DNA from: Candidatus Roizmanbacteria bacterium CG09_land_8_20_14_0_10_41_9
Lineage (GTDB): Bacteria > Patescibacteriota > Microgenomatia > UBA1406 > GWC2-37-13
Length of the DNA: 9,176 nt
Direction: 5' to 3'
NCBI GenBank assembly: GCA_002774185.1
Contig: PEZG01000001.1
Coordinates: forward strand, 1-9,176
The notes under the pieces were generated by a model. It was not told the DNA's origin. It saw only the letters and a list, made by a program, of their open reading frames with translations, and did not search any database. The number at the start of each line of letters is the position of its first letter. Position 1 is the first letter of the stretch. A program made the translations under genes and the position numbers. Below, piece after piece: positions 5,790 to 9,176 of the stretch.

Positions 5790-6329
5790 CTAAGGACACG
5801 CCTTCCACATCCCCTTCATTTCTTCCCGTGCGGTTTTTTGCAGTTGTAGGAACAGCTCGGAATAGGCAACGTCTGGAGGAAAGGTCGTTGCATACGCATA
5901 TCCTTCCTGGACGAGATATGCGTTTATGAATAGTGCTTCATTCGTCGCGGAGCCAGCTGACAAAAATACATATCGGAGAAGTCTCCCATACTTATCGGTT
6001 TCTGAGACGTCCTTTTTCAGCTCTATGAGTTTTCCCTCAACGAGTTCTTGATTTTTTTCTTTTGCCTGCTGGGCAAAGCAATCTTTCGATTGTCGTGAAT
6101 TGTTTAGTTCAGGAGTATCGATCCCAATATACCGAACTTTTTGTCCGTTTTCCAGTTCGATCGTGTCGCCGTCAATTACGCGGGTAACCCTGACGAGTTG
6201 AGCCTCTGAGGTAGCGGTCAAGGGCGAGGTTTTTGGACACGGCGCACATACCTTGCAGGGAGTTTGGAGAAAATATCCGATAAGGATTCCAATAGAAAAC
6301 ATGATCGCTACAAGTGAAGTCTTACGCAT
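5790..6329 (-). CDS. Secreted or anchored thermonuclease (SNase-like nuclease)
   Basis: A 179-residue protein: an N-terminal hydrophobic segment (MRKTSLV..., about 5-21), then a short Cys-rich stretch (C25, C28, C31) and an SNase domain from about 44 to the end. Known SNase marks are VIDGDT (D53, D55), VRYIGIDTPE (R67, D71, E74) and DKYGRLLRYV (D112, R116). The family cuts DNA and RNA with calcium. The two catalytic Arg are present. By alignment to the usual VE(C/K)(F/Y)G motif, the catalytic Glu appears to be Asp (D83 in SKDCFAQQA). A longer frame from 6395 exists, but the -10 boxes of this gene and of the divergent tRNA lie within that extension, so ATG at 6329 is chosen. It probably digests external nucleic acid, which suits a nucleotide scavenger. 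Confidence 0.87.
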   Translation of the reverse strand: MRKTSLVAIMFSIGILIGYFLQTPCKVCAPCPKTSPLTATSEAQLVRVTRVIDGDTIELENGQKVRYIGIDTPELNNSRQSKDCFAQQAKEKNQELVEGKLIELKKDVSETDKYGRLLRYVFLSAGSATNEALFINAYLVQEGYAYATTFPPDVAYSELFLQLQKTAREEMKGMWKACP

Positions 6330-6342
6330 AAAGGCTATCTCT

Positions 6343-6351
6343 ATTGTAGCA
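6343..6351 (-). promoter_or_regulatory. Extended -10 promoter of the SNase gene
   Basis: On the minus strand TGC precedes TACAAT (6348-6343), an extended -10 with 5/6 match. The predicted start is near 6336, seven bases before ATG 6329, leaving no room for a Shine-Dalgarno site. The -35 region is poor. Confidence 0.4.
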
Positions 6352-6377
6352 TAAGGGAGATAAAAGGCAGAGTTTTC

Positions 6378-6386
6378 TGGTAAAAT
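6378..6386 (+). promoter_or_regulatory. Extended -10 promoter of tRNA-Pro
   Basis: TGG directly precedes TAAAAT (6381-6386), an extended -10. The predicted start at about 6393 is three bases before the tRNA 5' end at 6396. No good -35 is seen. It lies back-to-back with the SNase promoter. Confidence 0.45.
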
Positions 6387-6395
6387 AGAGAACAA

Positions 6396-6469
6396 CGGGG
6401 CGTAGTTCAGATGGCTAGAATGTACGCTTTGGGAGCGTAAGGTCGCGAGTTCGAGTCTCGCCGCCCCGA
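6396..6469 (+). tRNA. tRNA-Pro (anticodon TGG)
   Basis: A complete 74-base cloverleaf. The acceptor stem is CGGGGCG with CGCCCCG and discriminator A6469. The D arm starts GTTCAG. The anticodon stem TACGC/GCGTA has loop TTTGGGA, giving anticodon TGG (proline). The T arm is GCGAG TTCGAGT CTCGC. CCA is not encoded (CCC follows). There is no intron. The repeat described next begins at the first base after the discriminator, so no normal U-rich terminator follows. Confidence 0.95.
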
Positions 6470-6580
6470 CCCTTCGACTCGTCGCTTAAGAACAGTTCCT
6501 CGCTCAGGGTCTTCGACACCTGGAGTTACCGGAGAGGAGATTATAAGTAATTGGTCGAAGGGAGCTGAGCCTGTCGAAGC
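6470..6580. repeat. REP-like palindromic repeat pair flanking a short spacer
   Basis: The left part (6470-6518) contains CCCTTCGAC (6470-6478), GCTCAG (6502-6507) and CTTCGACA (6511-6518). The right part (6553-6580) carries the inverse of each block: GTCGAAGGG (6554-6562), CTGAGC (6565-6570) and TGTCGAAG (6572-6579). The same blocks occur in both parts but not in mirror order, so each part is itself made of palindromic modules. The CTTCGACAGGCTCAG-type module is, from memory, a widespread REP-like motif in many bacterial genomes. The left end abuts the tRNA 3' end. A spacer of 34 bases (6519-6552) separates the parts, and the GIY-YIG gene follows 28 bases later. Confidence 0.75.
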
Positions 6581-6608
6581 TCAAATTAAGGCAAACAATT
6601 CATAAAAA

Positions 6609-6863
6609 ATGTATATTCTATACATTCTTCGCGGTCCAAAAAAACATTTATACATAGGGATAACGAATAACTTAAATGAAAGAATAGATAGACATAAACG
6701 GGGTGATGGGGCAGAATTCACTAAACGTAATAGTACTTACACTGTTGTTTACACAGAAACTTTTGAGACGCTAGTTGAAGCAAGAAGAAGAGAAAAACAA
6801 ATTAAAGGTTGGAGAAGAGAGAAAAAAGAAAATCTTATTAAGTTTAGAAAACCGAAATTATAG
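6609..6863 (+). CDS. Single-domain GIY-YIG endonuclease
   Basis: An 84-residue protein that is nearly all GIY-YIG nuclease domain, as in the short UPF0213/YhbQ-like group. Key residues are the GIY-equivalent YIL (residues 2-7), YIG (15-17) in HLYIGITNNL, R25 in NERIDRHK and E57 in EARRREKQIKGW, the metal-binding Glu. This fold nicks or cuts DNA in homing, repair and restriction enzymes; the exact role of this small group is unsettled. The gene is markedly richer in A/T and AGA codons than its neighbours, and has no clear ribosome binding site. It follows a palindromic repeat that itself abuts tRNA-Pro. This suggests acquisition, perhaps as part of a mobile unit, but no second target-site copy is visible downstream. 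Confidence 0.88.
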   Translation: MYILYILRGPKKHLYIGITNNLNERIDRHKRGDGAEFTKRNSTYTVVYTETFETLVEARRREKQIKGWRREKKENLIKFRKPKL

Positions 6864-6909
6864 ATTAATATATAGTTAAGATAAAAATAGGCATCTATTA
6901 AAAAATTAT

Positions 6910-8151
6910 ATGACTCGAATAATCTTCATCACCCACATCTTTCCTTACATCTTCTATTTTTTTCTTTGGCGCGGAACTTATCACAGTAAATTTCAATGGG
7001 GTGTGCGATTTTTATTTATTACCCTGTTTTCCCTTCTTCTGTTTCTTTCTCCCATCCGTTTCATGCTTCACCCCTTAGTCGCTTTGACAGTTCCATTGGT
7101 TTTTGCTGCTTCGGTTGTTTTTTCTTTCCTGAAGACCGGCAAAAAACCTTTTTTCTCAAGATACGATCTAAAAGAATTCATCCTATGCATCTTGATAGCA
7201 ATAGCGGTTTTTATTGGGTTAAATGTTCAGCTTCCATCCAAACAGGAGGAGGCGAGGGGAGAGACGGTGGCTCTTTCTTTCCCGCTAAAAGACGGGAAAT
7301 ATTATGTAGCGTCCAGTGGGTATTCAAAGCAGCTATCCGGACGGATCACTCACGGAACTCCGTCAGAAAGATATGCCGTGGATATAATCAAATCATCTTC
7401 TTTTACGGAATACTTGAGGAATTTCTTTAAAACAGGCTTGAGTCGGTATCCGATTTTTGGAGAAACCCTATATGCTCCTTGTTCTGGCATCATTGAGGAT
7501 GCCGTGGACGGTTTCGGAGACCTGATTCCGCCGGAAAGAGATGGGAAACATCCTGCCGGAAACCACGCCGTGATTTCCTGTAAGGGCGCATCCGTATTAT
7601 TAGCACATATGAGAAAAGGGTCCGTACGGGTGAGGCCGGGTGACACCATTCAGGAAGGGCAGGTTATTGGGAATGTTGGGAATTCTGGGAATACCGATAT
7701 CCCTCACCTCCATATTCATGCTGTTAAACAAACCTCCATAAATGTTACCCGTATCGAACCGTTGACGATCGTATTTGATGGCAGAATTCTAAAAAGCGGC
7801 GATTCCATAGAACAAAACCAAGAAAATGTTTTAGGATACGCAGTAACCCAGTATCAATTGGAGGATAAAACCTATACGTTGTTTGTTGCCGATACGCAAG
7901 AAAAATGGATGTCGGGTCTTATGGATAAAAAAAAATTAGATGGAGCGGATGGGATGATATTCATTTTCCCCGACTCTCGATCGCGATCATTCTGGAATAA
8001 GAATACCTATCTTGACTTAGACATCTATTGGATAAATCAGCATAAGGTTGTAGGAAAAGTATTTCTTCTGTCTATTAAAAAAACAGGAAGTGTCGTAACT
8101 ATTTCGTCCCCATCCTCGGTGGATACAGTGATTGAACTGGTTCGCAGATAA
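6910..8151 (+). CDS. Membrane protein with M23-type peptidase and DUF192 domains
   Basis: A 413-residue protein. Residues 1-107 hold about four membrane spans. An M23 (LytM-like) peptidoglycan endopeptidase domain spans about 145-290: ERYAVDI (D158), LLAHM (H233) and PHLHIHA (H266, H268, H270). The usual His four residues before D158 is Arg; H148 in ITHGTP may take its place, as in the RYA(V/I)D-type M23 subgroup. Residues about 320-413 match DUF192: LFVADTQEKWMSGLMDKKKL, GMIFIFP, SFWNKNTYLDLDIYWI, and a final VDTVIEL. DUF192 is usually a separate small exported protein of unknown role, so the fusion is notable. M23 enzymes trim peptidoglycan cross-bridges, so an envelope role is likely. No ribosome binding site or clear promoter is seen upstream, in the AT-rich tail of the GIY-YIG unit. 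It converges on pgk with seven bases between stops. Confidence 0.85.
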   Translation: MTRIIFITHIFPYIFYFFLWRGTYHSKFQWGVRFLFITLFSLLLFLSPIRFMLHPLVALTVPLVFAASVVFSFLKTGKKPFFSRYDLKEFILCILIAIAVFIGLNVQLPSKQEEARGETVALSFPLKDGKYYVASSGYSKQLSGRITHGTPSERYAVDIIKSSSFTEYLRNFFKTGLSRYPIFGETLYAPCSGIIEDAVDGFGDLIPPERDGKHPAGNHAVISCKGASVLLAHMRKGSVRVRPGDTIQEGQVIGNVGNSGNTDIPHLHIHAVKQTSINVTRIEPLTIVFDGRILKSGDSIEQNQENVLGYAVTQYQLEDKTYTLFVADTQEKWMSGLMDKKKLDGADGMIFIFPDSRSRSFWNKNTYLDLDIYWINQHKVVGKVFLLSIKKTGSVVTISSPSSVDTVIELVRR

Positions 8152-8158
8152 AAAATTC

Positions 8159-9176
8159 CTACCGTTTCAGAACGTCTATTCCGGGAAGCGTTCCTTTTTC
8201 TATAAACTCCAACATCGCACCTCCGCCCGTTGAGACGTGGCTAATTTTTTCCAAGTGTTCCTTTTTTGAAACTGCGGCAAGCGTGTCCCCCCCGCCCACG
8301 ATCGAAGTAGCTCGGTCATTATCCGCAATGGAATAATAGATGAAATCCGTTCCGCGTTTGAACTGGGGGTTTTCCATATATCCGACCGGACCGTTCCAAA
8401 CAATCGTATTCGCTTTTGCGATAATTGAAGCAAACTCTGCCTGGGTTTCCGGACCGATATCCAGAATCATCTGATCAGGCGGAATGTTATCGATCTTATA
8501 CACCTCATCTCCGGTTTGGGAATCTTTTGAGGGCGCGACAACAACATCTTTTGGAAGAATAATGGTGGTATTTTTTTCCGCGGCTTTTTCCAAAATTTTC
8601 TTTGCCGCGTCCGTTATCCCATCCTCCAAAAAGCTCGTTCCAACATTGTGGCCTTGCGCCGCCAACAGGGTGCTTGCTATCCCGCCACCCAGGAGAAGAT
8701 GGTCTGCGAGTTCCATAAGTTTATCAATGAATTGAATCTTTGTTGAAATTTTTACGCCTCCCAAAATAGCTACGAATGGTTTTTTGGGATTTTGAACTAT
8801 TTTTGAAATCATCTGCACTTCTTTTTTTAGAAGGAGTCCCCCGTAGGAGGGGATGAATTTTGGAATCCCCACAACCGAAGCGTCGTTCCTGTGACAAACT
8901 CCGAATGCGTCGTTAACAAAAAGGTCAGCAAGGGATGCGAGTTTTTTTGCAAATTCCTCATTGTTTTCTTTTTCCTGTGGGTAAAAACGGATGTTTTCCA
9001 AGATAAACACCTGGTTTGGTTTCTGGGCTTCAAACACACTTTTGTCTGCGGTGACAAAATCGTCAATGAGGATAATTTCATACTCGGGTAGGTACTGTTT
9101 CAGATCCCGTTCCACGTTGCGAAGGGAATACGTCAAGTCTCTTCCTTTTGGACGGCCCAGGTGCGAGATTAAAATA
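8159..9176 (-). CDS. pgk: Phosphoglycerate kinase, N-terminus cut by window edge
   Basis: About 339 C-terminal residues of an enzyme of roughly 390. It makes ATP and 3-phosphoglycerate from 1,3-bisphosphoglycerate in glycolysis (cytoplasm). Reading in from the right edge, ILISHLGRPKGRD, the substrate-binding motif near the N-terminus, is followed by YSL. Other family marks are FVNDAFGVCHR, AILGGVKISTKIQ, LLLGGGIASTLL, VWNGPVGYMENPQFKRGT, IVGGGDTLAAV and VSTGGGAMLEFIEKGTLPG. The frame is open through the edge: the TTG at 9136 is only an internal Leu codon, so the true start lies outside the window. All key binding loops are present and nothing looks broken. Confidence 0.97.
   Translation of the reverse strand, partial: ILISHLGRPKGRDLTYSLRNVERDLKQYLPEYEIILIDDFVTADKSVFEAQKPNQVFILENIRFYPQEKENNEEFAKKLASLADLFVNDAFGVCHRNDASVVGIPKFIPSYGGLLLKKEVQMISKIVQNPKKPFVAILGGVKISTKIQFIDKLMELADHLLLGGGIASTLLAAQGHNVGTSFLEDGITDAAKKILEKAAEKNTTIILPKDVVVAPSKDSQTGDEVYKIDNIPPDQMILDIGPETQAEFASIIAKANTIVWNGPVGYMENPQFKRGTDFIYYSIADNDRATSIVGGGDTLAAVSKKEHLEKISHVSTGGGAMLEFIEKGTLPGIDVLKR

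Noticed and set aside
6330..6395. Twenty-two-residue N-terminal extension of the SNase protein
   Set aside because: It would place the SNase and tRNA promoters inside the coding region, and the segment from 6329 already looks like a normal export signal or anchor.
6519..6608. CRISPR-like or att-site reading of the repeats next to the tRNA
   Set aside because: There are only two inverted parts with one spacer, no integrase gene, and no second copy of the tRNA 3' end is seen downstream.
8145..8200. Possible intrinsic terminator after pgk (CGTT-CTGA-AACG then a T-run on the minus strand)
   Set aside because: The stem is only four pairs, lies within the pgk coding end, and is separated from the T-run by seven bases.
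9136..9136. TTG at 9136 as start of phosphoglycerate kinase
   Set aside because: The frame is open to the window edge and the residues beyond it include the conserved SHLGRPKG substrate motif, so the gene is partial, not short.

Overview
The window looks like a piece of a small-genome bacterium of the Patescibacteria/CPR type (a Microgenomates-like lineage is my guess). This is inference. The signs are short, tightly packed genes with convergent ends a few bases apart or overlapping, many envelope proteins of modest size, a half-length MFS protein, a single-domain GIY-YIG nuclease beside a palindromic repeat, and several genes without a Shine-Dalgarno sequence. TGA is used as a stop (the zincin at 3754 and the MFS half at 4814), so this is not a lineage that reads TGA as glycine. 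There is no archaeal signal: the promoters are bacterial -35/-10 type, and pgk and the tRNA are bacterial in form.

Layout. Bases 1-569 (minus) hold a membrane-anchored gluzincin peptidase that runs off the left edge, with its own promoter and a good Shine-Dalgarno site. Bases 703-2335 (minus) are a two-gene operon: a D-Ala-D-Ala-ligase-like ATP-grasp enzyme followed, with a 20-base overlap, by a C39-like papain-fold peptidase. Between these two units is a good intrinsic terminator that faces the plus strand, although no plus-strand gene lies upstream of it. At about 2360-2430 two divergent promoters share one -35 region. The plus-strand promoter drives an unrecognised 56-residue membrane protein and a PIG-V-like GT-C glycosyltransferase (2632-3777). 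A small HELLH zincin (3754-4128, minus) converges on and overlaps that gene. Bases 4167-4814 encode a six-helix half-MFS protein, and 4854-5786 a membrane-anchored SGNH hydrolase. A secreted thermonuclease-type SNase (minus) converges on the SGNH gene. Then come tRNA-Pro(TGG), a palindromic repeat starting at the base after the tRNA, an AT-rich GIY-YIG nuclease gene, a membrane protein joining an M23 peptidase domain to a DUF192 domain, and, on the minus strand, pgk running off the right edge.

Functionally, apart from pgk and the tRNA, nearly everything here acts at or outside the membrane or is a hydrolase: four peptidase-like proteins, an SGNH esterase, a nuclease and a glycosyltransferase. 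This suggests envelope maintenance and scavenging of external polymers. The parts I find most worth follow-up are the ATP-grasp/C39 pair (possible peptide ligation and cleavage), the tRNA-abutting repeat plus GIY-YIG unit (possible mobile element), and the M23-DUF192 fusion. No gene pathway here can be proven from sequence alone.
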